Below, piece after piece: positions 51,140 through 61,852 of a DNA stretch of 64,000 nucleotides; the stretch's first letter is position 1; the number at the start of each line of letters is the position of its first letter. Under the pieces are notes generated by a model. The model was given only the letters and a program-made list of their open reading frames with translations. It was not told the origin of the DNA and made no database searches. Origin of the DNA: an alpha proteobacterium SCGC AAA536-G10. Its GTDB lineage: Bacteria; Pseudomonadota; Alphaproteobacteria; Puniceispirillales; Marisalimonadaceae. The stretch is from NCBI GenBank assembly GCA_000384615.1, contig ARQU01000001.1, positions 62,001 through 126,000 of the forward strand, written 5' to 3'. A program made the position numbers and the translations under genes.

Positions 51140-52300
51140 ATGTTTAAAATATATAATAGACATTCTTTTTTATTTGTTTTTTTTCTATGTTTAACAATTT
51201 CAAAACCTGTATTTTCTAACATACTAGATATTACAACGTCTGCTAAACAAGTCATAATTTATGATCATGCTGCTAACGAGGTTTTGTTTGAAAAAAATGC
51301 CGATGTTTCTATGAAGCCAGCTTCTATGGCTAAAGTTATGACAGCTTATATCGTGTTTGATAGAATTAAAGATAATTTATTAAGTATGTCAGACACATTT
51401 TTAGTATCAGACAAAGCCTGGAGAATGGGAGGATCAAGGACTTTTTTAGAACTAAATAGTAATGTTTCTATTCAAGATTTATTACTAGGTTTAATTGTTC
51501 AATCTGGAAATGATGCAGCAGTTGTATTAGCTGAAGGTATATCTGGTGACGAAGAAGCTTTTGCAAGAGAAATGAATAGGTATGCCAAAATAATGGGAAT
51601 GGCTAACACATATTTTACAAATTCAACTGGCTGGCCTCATCCAGAACTTCAAACCACATCTAGAGATCTTATAATTCTTACAAAAAAAATTGTTGAAGAT
51701 TTTCCGCAATTATACAAATTATTTGAAGAAAAAATATTTACGTATAACAACATAAAGCAATCAAATAGAAACCCTCTTTTATACACTATGAATGGGGCTG
51801 ATGGTCTTAAAACAGGTCATACAAATGAATCTGGCTATGGTCTTATTGGGTCAGTAAGTAGAAATGATAGAAGAGTAACTATCGTTATTAATGGCCTCAA
51901 TAGTAAAAAAAAGAGAACATTTGAAAGTAAAAGACTTTTTGATATTGTATTTAGAGAAACCGCTTTATTGTCTTTATTTAATAAACAGAACACACTTGTA
52001 AAGGCAAATGTTTGGCTAGGTAAACAATCTGAAGTAAAACTCGTCGCCATTAAACCATTTAATAAAATTGTTTCACCACTCGAGTTTAATAAAACAAAAA
52101 TTAAAGCTGTGTGGATGGATCCAATAGCAGCTCCAATAAGTAAAGGTGATATTGTTGGAACTATAAATATTACAATTCCCGGTAAACAAATTATTAAAGA
52201 AGATCTGATTTCTGCTGAGAATATTAAAAAAATGTCTTCTTTTATGAGAGTTAAATCAATTATAAAGTTTTTACTCTACGGAGATGTCATTGATAAATAG
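51140..52300 (+). CDS. dacA: D-alanyl-D-alanine carboxypeptidase (PBP5/6-type)
   Basis: KPASMAKVMTAY (SxxK), SGNDAAV (SxN), DGLKTGHT (KTG). Confidence 0.95.
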   Translation: MFKIYNRHSFLFVFFLCLTISKPVFSNILDITTSAKQVIIYDHAANEVLFEKNADVSMKPASMAKVMTAYIVFDRIKDNLLSMSDTFLVSDKAWRMGGSRTFLELNSNVSIQDLLLGLIVQSGNDAAVVLAEGISGDEEAFAREMNRYAKIMGMANTYFTNSTGWPHPELQTTSRDLIILTKKIVEDFPQLYKLFEEKIFTYNNIKQSNRNPLLYTMNGADGLKTGHTNESGYGLIGSVSRNDRRVTIVINGLNSKKKRTFESKRLFDIVFRETALLSLFNKQNTLVKANVWLGKQSEVKLVAIKPFNKIVSPLEFNKTKIKAVWMDPIAAPISKGDIVGTINITIPGKQIIKEDLISAENIKKMSSFMRVKSIIKFLLYGDVIDK

Positions 52301-52958
52301 TTACAATTATAAAAGTAATAAAAAAAAAGGTTTTTTTATTACTTTTGAAGGCGGCGAAGGTGTTGGAAAAAGTACACAAATAAATTTACTTGAAAAATTT
52401 CTTTTAAAAAAAAAAGTAAAAGTGACTATTACAAGAGAACCAGGTGGTACTAAAGAAGGTGAATATATTAGAAAATATTTAGTTTCTGGAAACAAAAATA
52501 CTTGGGACACTTATTCTGAAGCATTAATATTTAATGCGCTAAGAAGAGAACACATCAATAAATTAATTAATCCTGCTATTCAAAATGGTGAAATAATACT
52601 ATGTGATAGATATTTAGACTCAACAATTGTTTATCAAGGATTAGTAGGCAAAATTGATGAACAGAAATTGTTTAATCTACACGATACTTATTGTTATGGA
52701 CTATATCCAGATTTAACATTGTTTTTAGATTTAAATCCTATGATTGGATTAGATAGAACTATCAATAGAAATGATAATAATGAAAATAGATTTGAAAAAC
52801 TAGGTTTAGATTATCACCAAAAAATACTGGATGGATTTAATATTTTGTATAAAAAATATCCCAAAAGAATAGTCAAAATTGATGCAAGTGAAAGTAAAGA
52901 AATTATATCTGATAATATTAATTATCATGTTTCAGAATTACTTGATTTAAATGATTAA
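52284..52958 (+). CDS. tmk: Thymidylate kinase
   Basis: FITFEGGEGVGKSTQ, TREPGGT, CDRYLDSTIVYQG. Confidence 0.96.
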   Translation: MSLINSYNYKSNKKKGFFITFEGGEGVGKSTQINLLEKFLLKKKVKVTITREPGGTKEGEYIRKYLVSGNKNTWDTYSEALIFNALRREHINKLINPAIQNGEIILCDRYLDSTIVYQGLVGKIDEQKLFNLHDTYCYGLYPDLTLFLDLNPMIGLDRTINRNDNNENRFEKLGLDYHQKILDGFNILYKKYPKRIVKIDASESKEIISDNINYHVSELLDLND

Positions 52959-54000
52959 AGATCTAGAAAATAAGAGTTTTGTAAGTAATAAAATAAAAAA
53001 ACAAATTATTTCAACAATTTGTTCGAATACAATTAACTCCTTCATTGTTGGTGGGCCAAAAGGTTTAGGTAAAAAAAACTTTATATTTAAACTATGTAAA
53101 TTTATGTTATGTCATTTTGAGCTGAGTGACAAAATTAGGTCTGAAATATTTGAAGTTAATCAATTTTGCTTAGACAAAACAAATATTAATAAATCTTATT
53201 ATTTATTTGAAAACAATTCACATCCAGATTTTTTTTACTTACATAAAGAAGAAAGTGGAGACGAAAAAAAAATACCAATTGAAAAAGTAAGAAATTTAAA
53301 ATCTTTTTTCTATAAAACATTTTCAGTTTCAAAGATTAAGATCGCTATCATTGACACTATTGAAGATCTTAGTTTGAATTCTTTAAACTTACTATTAAAA
53401 ACAATAGAAGAATTACCACAAAAATCCTATATTTTTATTATCTCTCATAATCCCATTAATATTATCGAAACAATAAAGTCTAGATGCGCATTTTTTTATG
53501 TCAATTCATTACCAAAAAAAGAATTTGATGACTTTATTTATAAAAATTATAAAGATAAATCAGATCAAGAAATTTTATTTTTAAAAAATATCTCTTTTGG
53601 TTCACCCAAAAATGCTTCTAAAATCATTAAAAATAATATATACACTTTTTATGAACATATTCTTGATGATCTAATTAAATCTAAATCTTTTTTAAATTTA
53701 AGTGATACAGTTGTTAGTAAATTAAATTCAAAAGAAAATAATTTTATCTTTGATGTTTTAAATTTAATTATAAATGATCTTATTATAAAAACAGTTTTTT
53801 ATAATGAATATAAAAATTTTTTAGGTTCTACCTTAAACAAGGAAAAAGAATTAATTATAGAAATCTCTAATAACTATAAACCTGATAAACTCCTAAACTT
53901 AAACTCACAAATATACAAAAACATGCATTTTGCTAATTTATTAAATTTAAACAAATCAGATGTTTTAATTGATTCATTTAAAGATTTTTGTGGTATATAG
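52951..54000 (+). CDS. holB: DNA polymerase III subunit delta'
   Basis: Divergent Walker A GGPKGLGKKN, clamp-loader-like SLNLLLKTIEELPQKSYIFIISHNPINIIETIKSRC; position between tmk and metG. Confidence 0.85.
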   Translation: MIKDLENKSFVSNKIKKQIISTICSNTINSFIVGGPKGLGKKNFIFKLCKFMLCHFELSDKIRSEIFEVNQFCLDKTNINKSYYLFENNSHPDFFYLHKEESGDEKKIPIEKVRNLKSFFYKTFSVSKIKIAIIDTIEDLSLNSLNLLLKTIEELPQKSYIFIISHNPINIIETIKSRCAFFYVNSLPKKEFDDFIYKNYKDKSDQEILFLKNISFGSPKNASKIIKNNIYTFYEHILDDLIKSKSFLNLSDTVVSKLNSKENNFIFDVLNLIINDLIIKTVFYNEYKNFLGSTLNKEKELIIEISNNYKPDKLLNLNSQIYKNMHFANLLNLNKSDVLIDSFKDFCGI

Positions 54001-54018
54001 TTTTTTTAAGGTTTTTAT

Positions 54019-55530
54019 ATGAGTTCTAATTATTATATCACCACCCCAATTTATTATGTCAATGACGTGCCTCATATTGGTCATGCTTATACAACATTGG
54101 CATGCGATGTAATTGCTAGATTTAAGAGATTAGACGGTTTTAATGTTTTTTTCTTAACTGGCACGGATGAGCACGGGCAAAAAGTTGAATTGGCAGCTAA
54201 AAACAAAGGAGTGGCACCTAAAGAGTTTGTAGATGAAGTATCTCAAAATTTTAGAAGTCTTTTGAAATGCATGAATTTTTCTAATGATGATTTTATTAGA
54301 ACAACTGAAAAAAGACATTTAGATTCTTGTAAAAAAATTTGGAAAAAATTACTAGAAAATGGATCTATATATTTAGATAAATATTCTGGATGGTACTCAG
54401 TAAGAGATGAAGCTTTTTATTCTGAAACAGAAATTGTTGATGGGATAGCTCCTTCAGGTTCGCCAGTTGAATGGGTTGAAGAACCATCTTATTTTTTTAA
54501 TTTATCAAAATGGGAAGATAAACTTCTTAAATTTTATGAAGAAAACAATAATTTTATTTTACCAAATTCTAGAAGAAATGAAGTTATCAGCTTTGTAAAA
54601 GGAGGTTTGAAGGATCTTTCAGTTAGCAGGACTAGTTTTTCCTGGGGTATAAAGGTTCCAAATAACGATTCCCATATTATGTATGTATGGCTTGATGCTC
54701 TAACGAATTATTTATCAGCCTGTAATTATACAAGTTCTGAGAATGATTCTTTTTCTAAATTTTGGCCTGCAGATATTCATATGGTTGGCAAAGACATAGT
54801 TAGATTTCATGCAGTTTATTGGCCTGCTTTTTTAATGGCTGCTGATATACCATTGCCTAAAAAAATATTTGCACACGGATGGTGGACAAATGAAGGGAAT
54901 AAAATATCTAAATCCATAGGTAATGTTATTGATCCATTCGACTTAGTTGATAAGTACGGTGTTGATCAAATTAGATATTTTTTGATGAGGGAAGTTCCTT
55001 TTGGTAATGATGGTGATTTCTCTAATTCTCAACTTATCAACAGAATTAATAGTGATTTAGCGAATAGTTATGGTAACTTATTTCAAAGAGTTACCTCTAT
55101 GATATTTAAAAATTGTAACGAAGTTATTCCAATTAGACCAAATGATTTACAAGACGAAGATTTAAAATTAATTAATTCTATTAGAGATTCTTTACAAAAC
55201 TATAGAAGTTTAATGGATGAACAAAAATTTGATCAATTCTTAAAAAATATTTGGTTGGTAATATCAGATGCAAACAAATATGTTGATAATCAAGCTCCGT
55301 GGTTACTGAAGAAAAATGACTTTCAAAGAATGGAGGTTGTTTTGTACACGTTAATAGAAACTATAAGACAAATTTCAATAATGCTTCAACCTTTTATTCC
55401 AAATACTTCAAAGTTTATTTTGGATCATATTCAAATTCCATTAGTCCAAAGAGACATAAAGTCTATTGAATTATTTTTTGATGGGGGAATAAAAATTTCC
55501 ACACCTAAACCTCTATTTCCACGCGTTTAA
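54019..55530 (+). CDS. metG: Methionyl-tRNA synthetase
   Basis: TTPIYYVNDVPHIGHAYTTLACDV, KISKSIGNVIDP (KMSKS-like). Confidence 0.96.
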   Translation: MSSNYYITTPIYYVNDVPHIGHAYTTLACDVIARFKRLDGFNVFFLTGTDEHGQKVELAAKNKGVAPKEFVDEVSQNFRSLLKCMNFSNDDFIRTTEKRHLDSCKKIWKKLLENGSIYLDKYSGWYSVRDEAFYSETEIVDGIAPSGSPVEWVEEPSYFFNLSKWEDKLLKFYEENNNFILPNSRRNEVISFVKGGLKDLSVSRTSFSWGIKVPNNDSHIMYVWLDALTNYLSACNYTSSENDSFSKFWPADIHMVGKDIVRFHAVYWPAFLMAADIPLPKKIFAHGWWTNEGNKISKSIGNVIDPFDLVDKYGVDQIRYFLMREVPFGNDGDFSNSQLINRINSDLANSYGNLFQRVTSMIFKNCNEVIPIRPNDLQDEDLKLINSIRDSLQNYRSLMDEQKFDQFLKNIWLVISDANKYVDNQAPWLLKKNDFQRMEVVLYTLIETIRQISIMLQPFIPNTSKFILDHIQIPLVQRDIKSIELFFDGGIKISTPKPLFPRV

Positions 55531-55544
55531 GAGCTTTTTTTAAA

Positions 55545-56333
55545 ATGATGACTAATTATTTAATAGATACCCACGCACATTTAGATTTCTCAGAACTTTA
55601 TGACAGACTTGAAGAGGTATTAGAAAATGCCAAGAAAAACAATGTAAAAAGAATTATTTCAATTTCAACAAATTTAAACAAAATAGATAAAATTATAAAT
55701 TTATCTGATAAAAATGAAGAGATTTTTTTTACTGTTGGAATACACCCAAATGAAGTTTTAAAAGATGAAAACAATTCAAATTATCAATTAATTAATAATA
55801 TATCCAAAAAAGGTAAATGTGTTGGAATAGGAGAGTGTGGTCTTGATTATCATTATGGAAAAGATAGTAAAAAGGAGCAAAAAATATCCTTTATTACACA
55901 AATTAATGTAGCAAGAGACACAGGCTTACCACTCATTATTCATTCGAGAGATGCTGACGAAGATATGATAAATATATTAACTAGTGAGTTTAAAAATGGA
56001 CCATTTAAGGCAATTCTCCATTGCTTTAGTTCTGGAAAGAAATTAGCTTTATGTGGGCTTGATTTAGGTTTTTATATCTCGTTTTCTGGAATTGTAACTT
56101 TTAATTCTGCTAAAGAAATTCAAGAAATAGCCACGCTTGTTCCAAATGACAAAATTTTGGTTGAAACAGATTCACCTTATTTATCACCAACGCCCCTGAG
56201 AGGTTCAATTAATGAGCCTAAGAATTGTTACTTAACAGCTAAATTTTTGTCAGACATTAGAAAAAGTGATTTTAATGAGTTTATCAGTCAATTATATATT
56301 AACTCTAATAAAATTTTTGATAAGTTGTACTAA
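55545..56333 (+). CDS. tatD: TatD family hydrolase
   Basis: DTHAHLDF, GIGECGLDYHY, VETDSPYLSPTPLRG. Confidence 0.94.
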   Translation: MMTNYLIDTHAHLDFSELYDRLEEVLENAKKNNVKRIISISTNLNKIDKIINLSDKNEEIFFTVGIHPNEVLKDENNSNYQLINNISKKGKCVGIGECGLDYHYGKDSKKEQKISFITQINVARDTGLPLIIHSRDADEDMINILTSEFKNGPFKAILHCFSSGKKLALCGLDLGFYISFSGIVTFNSAKEIQEIATLVPNDKILVETDSPYLSPTPLRGSINEPKNCYLTAKFLSDIRKSDFNEFISQLYINSNKIFDKLY

Positions 56334-57121
56334 TGAAAAGTAATATTAAAATTACTGTTTTAGGTACAGGTACATCTGTAGGCATTCCTGCTTTAGGAAA
56401 ATTAGGGTGGGGGAATTGTGATCCTTCAAATCCAAAAAATAGAAGACAAAGATGTTCAGTTCTAATTCAAAATGAAAATACCACTATTTTAGTTGATGCA
56501 GGCCCTGACATTAAAAACCAACTTATTGAACATAACATAAAAAAATTAGACGCTGTCTTTATTACTCATCAACATTCTGACCATATATCTGGGTTGGATG
56601 AATTAAGACCTTTTTATTTTTACAATAGAGAAAAAATTAAGATCTACACTAATTCAGAAACATCAAATTTTTTATTAACTAGATTTAACTATTTATTTGA
56701 AAAATCGGAATCTTCTCAATCATACTTTAGCCCTCCATTAGAATTAAAACATATAGAATATTTTGATGAACTTAATATCAACGATATTAATATCAAATCA
56801 ATTAAACAAAATCATGGTGTTATAGACACACTTGGATTCATATTCAATGATAAATTTGGATATTGTACTGATGTTGTTGATTTCCCCGATAATAGTTTCA
56901 ATAGCTTATATCATTTAAAAGTTTTAATTATAACAGGGCTACGTGAAAGTCCACATTTAGCTCATGCACATTTTGATTTATCATTTAATTGGATTGCGAA
57001 ATTAAAACCTGAAATAGCTTATTTAACACACCTTAGTCCCGAATCAGATCATGACGTTGTTACTAAATTATGTCCACCAAATGTTTATCCAGCTTATGAT
57101 GGTCTTACCATAGATATTTAA
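56333..57121 (+). CDS. MBL-fold metallo-hydrolase (PhnP-like)
   Basis: VLGTGTSVGIPALG, FITHQHSDHISGLDELR. Confidence 0.9.
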   Translation: MKSNIKITVLGTGTSVGIPALGKLGWGNCDPSNPKNRRQRCSVLIQNENTTILVDAGPDIKNQLIEHNIKKLDAVFITHQHSDHISGLDELRPFYFYNREKIKIYTNSETSNFLLTRFNYLFEKSESSQSYFSPPLELKHIEYFDELNINDINIKSIKQNHGVIDTLGFIFNDKFGYCTDVVDFPDNSFNSLYHLKVLIITGLRESPHLAHAHFDLSFNWIAKLKPEIAYLTHLSPESDHDVVTKLCPPNVYPAYDGLTIDI

Positions 57122-57271
57122 ATTACATAATATATATTATGCGACAAATATATATCAACATTAGATCACTATTCTATATAATAAAGATATATAAATAAAG
57201 TTACTAAAAAAATATATATATCAATGATTTACAGTAAAATAATAAAGTATTGACTTATAGCAATTTAAAAA

Positions 57272-57385
57272 TTAATTTGATGAACCGATCTTTCCCCAAT
57301 CAGGTACATATGAATTGTAAGTTGAACATCCTGAACCCACAAAAATAAAAGTTGCAATTAATAAAATACTAAACTTTTTAATCAT
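57272..57385 (-). CDS. Small lipoprotein, 37 aa (not in supplied ORF track)
   Basis: Minus strand MIKKFSILLIATFIFVGSGCSTYNSYVPDWGKIGSSN*; lipobox VGSGC. Confidence 0.6.
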   Translation of the reverse strand: MIKKFSILLIATFIFVGSGCSTYNSYVPDWGKIGSSN

Positions 57386-57474
57386 GTGTTTAACCTTTCT
57401 TTAACTTCAATTTTATCTAATATACTAGATAATTAATTCAAATTTTTATATAATTTTTATTATTTTAATAATTA

Positions 57475-58554
57475 TTGGAGTTTATATTGAGTATAAAACC
57501 ATACGGAAGTACTTCTGGTAGAATTCATGGTGAACCTGGTTATAAAGTTAGGCCTTCATCAAAAACTGTTGATGCACACTGTCACTTACACGTGCAGGAA
57601 GCTGCTGACATTGTTCAGGGTCTTTTTGATCAGTTTGACGTCCCAGCTTTTAGACATTCCAATCCAATTACAACAAAGCAAAATGTCCAACAAGTTAAAG
57701 ATAGGTTTATGGACTTAACAAATGTAGAAACAAGACTTAAAAAAATGGACTCACAAGGAATTGATACACAAGTACTTATACCTGTCCCCTTTCAACATTA
57801 TTGTAATATAAAAAGCAATGCTGCTTACAAAGCAATAGAAATTATTAATAATAAACTCTCTGAAACAGCAAATTCAAGAAAGGATAGATTTGTAGCATTA
57901 GGAACTCTTCCTATGCAAAACGGAGATCTTGCTGTAAAGGAGATGAATCGATGTATTAATGACCTTGATATAAGAGGATTTCAAATAATTACATTTCAAG
58001 ATGGAAAAGAATTATCACATCCTTCATATGATGGTATTTGGGAAACTGCTTGTAAATTAGATGTACCTATTTTTTTACATCCTAATGGCTATCCAGAAGG
58101 CGAGAGATTAAAAAATCATTATTTTATTAATATTATAGGAAATCCAATGGATACAACTGTTGCTCTTCATCATTTGATTTTTGATGGAACGATGGAAAAA
58201 AATCCTAATTTAAAAATTTTTGTAGCTCATGGTGGAGGTTATCTTCCTGCATACTCTGCTAGAATTGACCATGCTTGGGGAGCAAGGCCTGACTGCAGCG
58301 GTTATAACTTAAAGTACAAACCTTCTTATTATTTAAAAAGAATGTATTTTGACTCAGTTGTTTTTTCATTTGATCAACTGAAATATCTTATTAATCAATA
58401 TGGAGCTGATCACATTGTTATGGGAACCGACTACCCATACGATATGGCCGAAGATGATCCGATTGAACATGTTATTGGCACAGAAGGTTTGAGTGACAAT
58501 GATTATTCCCTTATTACAGGAGGAAATGCCTGTAAGTTGTTCAAAATAGTGTAA
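57475..58554 (+). CDS. COG2159/ACMSD-like amidohydrolase family protein (paralog 1; TTG start possibly 57487)
   Basis: VDAHCHLHVQEAAD, FVAHGGGYLPAYSARIDHAWGARPD, MGTDYPYDMAEDDP. Confidence 0.88.
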   Translation: MEFILSIKPYGSTSGRIHGEPGYKVRPSSKTVDAHCHLHVQEAADIVQGLFDQFDVPAFRHSNPITTKQNVQQVKDRFMDLTNVETRLKKMDSQGIDTQVLIPVPFQHYCNIKSNAAYKAIEIINNKLSETANSRKDRFVALGTLPMQNGDLAVKEMNRCINDLDIRGFQIITFQDGKELSHPSYDGIWETACKLDVPIFLHPNGYPEGERLKNHYFINIIGNPMDTTVALHHLIFDGTMEKNPNLKIFVAHGGGYLPAYSARIDHAWGARPDCSGYNLKYKPSYYLKRMYFDSVVFSFDQLKYLINQYGADHIVMGTDYPYDMAEDDPIEHVIGTEGLSDNDYSLITGGNACKLFKIV

Positions 58555-58575
58555 ATTTTTATTTTAGAATTTTTG

Positions 58576-59590
58576 TTAATGATAAGCAGGCATAATTTTT
58601 TTTGCAAATAACCTTAAATGATCTATTCCACCACCAGCGTCAACTAAAAGCAAACAACCTACTCCATTATCTCTTAACTTTTTCAAGCGTTCATGTATTT
58701 CTTCTTCAGTTCCAATTAATGCGCCATTTAAAGCTTCATCAGGTCCCTTGAATGACATTATACTTGACTGATTTTTACCATCAGGTCTTTCTGATAATTG
58801 ATCAACCTTTGATCTAGCCGCCATTCTTTTTTCTATTACTTCCATTTTTTCATTTTCATCTTTAGCTATATATAAAGCCCTAGCTAAGGCTATTCTATTA
58901 TGTGTGTCATCATTCAATTTATTTTTTTTTAATTCAGATTTATATACTTGGACTCTTTTTATGACTTCATCTAATGGTGAGAATTGATCAAGTAATAAAT
59001 TTGCATTTTTTCTCGCAACATTTTTTATAGCGTCATGATTTCCAGCAGCCATCCAAAGGGTCGGGTAAGGTGATTGATGACATGAAGGCTCTACAATAAT
59101 ATCATCAAATGACCAAAATTTACCTGTATAACTCCATTTTTTTTTTGTTTTCCCAAGATTTAACCATTATATCCACAGATTCATCAAACCTTTCATTAGC
59201 TTCATTCATATCTATTTTAAAGCCTTTGAATTCATTGTATCTATACCCTTTCCCTACTCCCAATTGAATTCGTCCATTAGATAATAAATCCATTGTTGCA
59301 ACTTGTTCAGCTAATAAAACTGGGTTATGCCACGGTAAAGTAAGAACAGCTGTGCCTAGTTTAATTTTAGAAGTTTTTGCAGCTAGATAAGTTAATAAGT
59401 TTAATGACGCAGACACTTGACCTAAGCCTGTAAAATGATGCTCTACAGTAAATGTACTTTCAAAACCTAATCTTTCTGCTTCTACATTATAATCTATCCA
59501 TTCATTATAACTTAGGGAACTGTCTATATCATTGTTAATTTTATTAAGCTTAGCACTACCAAATAATCCGAATTTCATAAAACACCTCAT
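58576..59590 (-). pseudogene. Luciferase-like (LLM) flavin-dependent monooxygenase split by a frameshift at an A10 tract
   Basis: N-half 59120-59590 (MKFGLFGSAKLN...ERFDESVDIMVKSWENKKK) and C-half 58576-59052 (WMAAGNHDAIKNVARKNANLLL...) are continuous except for a 1-nt frame change at the A10 run (minus strand, ~59137-59146). Confidence 0.85.
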
Positions 59591-59700
59591 ACATTTAGTT
59601 TATTTTAAACTTAATTGATAAAAACTAAAATCAAATTATCTGATGATATCTATATTTTTTTATAATTTAATATTTTATAATAATTAACTTATTAATAAAT

Positions 59701-60789
59701 ATGTTAATTATTGAGGAGTGTGTTTTGGAACTCAAACCATATGGTGCAACCGCTGCAAGAGAGCATTTTGAAAGAAAAGAAAGATATAATTCTAATATTA
59801 CTATAGACGCTCATTGTCACTTGCATGTTCAAGAGGCAGCAGATTTAATTGCAGATTTATTTGATCCAAATTTTGTTCCAGCTTTTAAATATACTAACGA
59901 AAAGTCATCCATACAAAACAAACAACAAGGTAAAGATAGATCAATTAATTTAACAAATATCGATCAAAGACTTAAAGATATGGACAGACAAGGGATTGAT
60001 ATGCAAATTTTAATACCAGTCCCCTTTCAAGCATATTATTCAGTTAGAAATAAACGTGGTCATAAATCTATAGAAATTATTAACAATACTCTTTCAAAGG
60101 TGGCGACTGACAGGTCTGATAGATTTTTATCTTTAGGCCATCTTCCATTACAGGATACTGAAGCTGCAGTTAAAGAAATGGAAAGAGGTGTTAAAGAGCT
60201 AAATTTAAAAGGCTTTCAGGTTTTAGGAACTGTCGATGGACATGAGTTATCTGACCCGTCATTAGATCCAGTCTGGGAGACTGCTCAAAAATTAGATACA
60301 CTTATTTTCATTCATCCAAATGGATATCCTCAAGGTGATCGTTTAAAAAATCATTATTTCAACAACGTAATTGGTAATCCTTTAGATACAACTGTTGCTC
60401 TACATCATCTTATTTTTGATGGAACTTTAGAAAAATTTCCACACCTTAAAATTTTAGCCTCGCATGGAGGTGGTTACTTACCTTCTTATGCAGGAAGAAT
60501 AGATCACGCATGGGGTGCTAGACCTGATTGTAAAGGAAACAACCTAAAGTATCCCCCTTCTTATTATTTAAAGAAAATGCATTTTGATACAATTGTATTT
60601 ACTTATGAACAGCTAAAATATTTGGTAGATGTATTTGGTTCAGATAAGATTATTATGGGAACTGATTATCCTTACGATATGGCAGAAGATGATCCTGTTG
60701 GCCATGTTTTAGGGACCCCTGGCCTAAATACAAAAGATATAAAAAAAATTACAGGTATAAATGCTGCTAAATTGTTAGGTATCAATTAA
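59701..60789 (+). CDS. COG2159/ACMSD-like amidohydrolase family protein (paralog 2)
   Basis: IDAHCHLHVQEAADL, ASHGGGYLPSYAGRIDHAWGARPDCKG, MGTDYPYDMAEDDP; closely similar along its length to paralog 1. Confidence 0.88.
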   Translation: MLIIEECVLELKPYGATAAREHFERKERYNSNITIDAHCHLHVQEAADLIADLFDPNFVPAFKYTNEKSSIQNKQQGKDRSINLTNIDQRLKDMDRQGIDMQILIPVPFQAYYSVRNKRGHKSIEIINNTLSKVATDRSDRFLSLGHLPLQDTEAAVKEMERGVKELNLKGFQVLGTVDGHELSDPSLDPVWETAQKLDTLIFIHPNGYPQGDRLKNHYFNNVIGNPLDTTVALHHLIFDGTLEKFPHLKILASHGGGYLPSYAGRIDHAWGARPDCKGNNLKYPPSYYLKKMHFDTIVFTYEQLKYLVDVFGSDKIIMGTDYPYDMAEDDPVGHVLGTPGLNTKDIKKITGINAAKLLGIN

Positions 60790-60799
60790 CTTATAGTTA

Positions 60800-61852
60800 A
60801 TGCGGGGGACAATTATGATTAATCAAATTAATGTAGGTGTTATAGGAACTGGATGGTGTGGTGGTATTAGAGCTAATGCCTGCGCGGATAATCCGCTTGT
60901 AGATAAATTATATATAGCTGAAACAAACTCTAATCGATTAAAAGAATTGAAAAATTCTCTCAATATAGAAATGGCTACGGAAAAATGGCAAGAATTAGTA
61001 AATAATAAAAATATTGATACTATTATTATATCTGCAACTCCAGAGACCACACACTATCCTATGGCACTTGCTGCTCTTAAAGCAGGTAAAAACGTTTTTT
61101 TAGAAAAACCTATAGCTACAACATTAAAAGAAGCTGAAGAATTAATAGATGTATCAATTAAAAATAATGTAAAATTTACAATTGGTTATTCGCAAAGATT
61201 TAATGCAAAATATGCATATGTAAATAAAACATTAAAAGAAAATTTGATAGGTGAACCAGTCACTTGCCTTGTAAGCAGACATATTACTCGTGAGCTTGGT
61301 GAAAAAATTTCTGGTAGAACAGCTCTATCCCCTGCTGCTATGGAAGCAACACATGATTTAGATTTTTTATTATGGTGTTTACAACCTAGAAAGCCAGTGA
61401 AAGTTTATAGTCAAACTTCGGGTAAACTTTTTTCTAAGAATAGTAACACTCCTGATCATCAATGGATTATGGTTACATTAGATGATGGGATGACTATAAC
61501 AATAGGTGCTGGATGGATTCTACCTTTAGGCTATCCAAATTTTTCTAATACTTGGATAGAAGTCATTGGTACTGATGGATCTTTATTTATTGACGATACA
61601 CATAAGGATGTTCAGCTTAGTACGGTTAAAGATGGTATTAGATATCCTATGTCCTCTATGCCAGGTGAACCTGTAAACCATACACATGCTGGTCCCATGC
61701 ATGAAGAAACAATGCATTTTATAAATGCAGTTGCATTAAATAAGCCTGTATTAGTAAAGCCAGAAGAAGCTAAAACAGTTATGGAACTTTATATGGCAGC
61801 AGACTTGTCAGCAGAAAATGGAGAACCCGTTCTTTTACCTAGGAATAATTAA
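60800..61852 (+). CDS. Gfo/Idh/MocA family oxidoreductase
   Basis: NVGVIGTGWCGGIRANACADNP, NVFLEKPIATTLKEAEELID. Confidence 0.93.
   Translation: MRGTIMINQINVGVIGTGWCGGIRANACADNPLVDKLYIAETNSNRLKELKNSLNIEMATEKWQELVNNKNIDTIIISATPETTHYPMALAALKAGKNVFLEKPIATTLKEAEELIDVSIKNNVKFTIGYSQRFNAKYAYVNKTLKENLIGEPVTCLVSRHITRELGEKISGRTALSPAAMEATHDLDFLLWCLQPRKPVKVYSQTSGKLFSKNSNTPDHQWIMVTLDDGMTITIGAGWILPLGYPNFSNTWIEVIGTDGSLFIDDTHKDVQLSTVKDGIRYPMSSMPGEPVNHTHAGPMHEETMHFINAVALNKPVLVKPEEAKTVMELYMAADLSAENGEPVLLPRNN

Noticed and set aside
52951-54000. HolB with an unusual Walker A and no clear zinc-binding cysteine cluster
   Set aside because: Delta' subunits are commonly ATPase-dead and divergent; not unusual enough to report.
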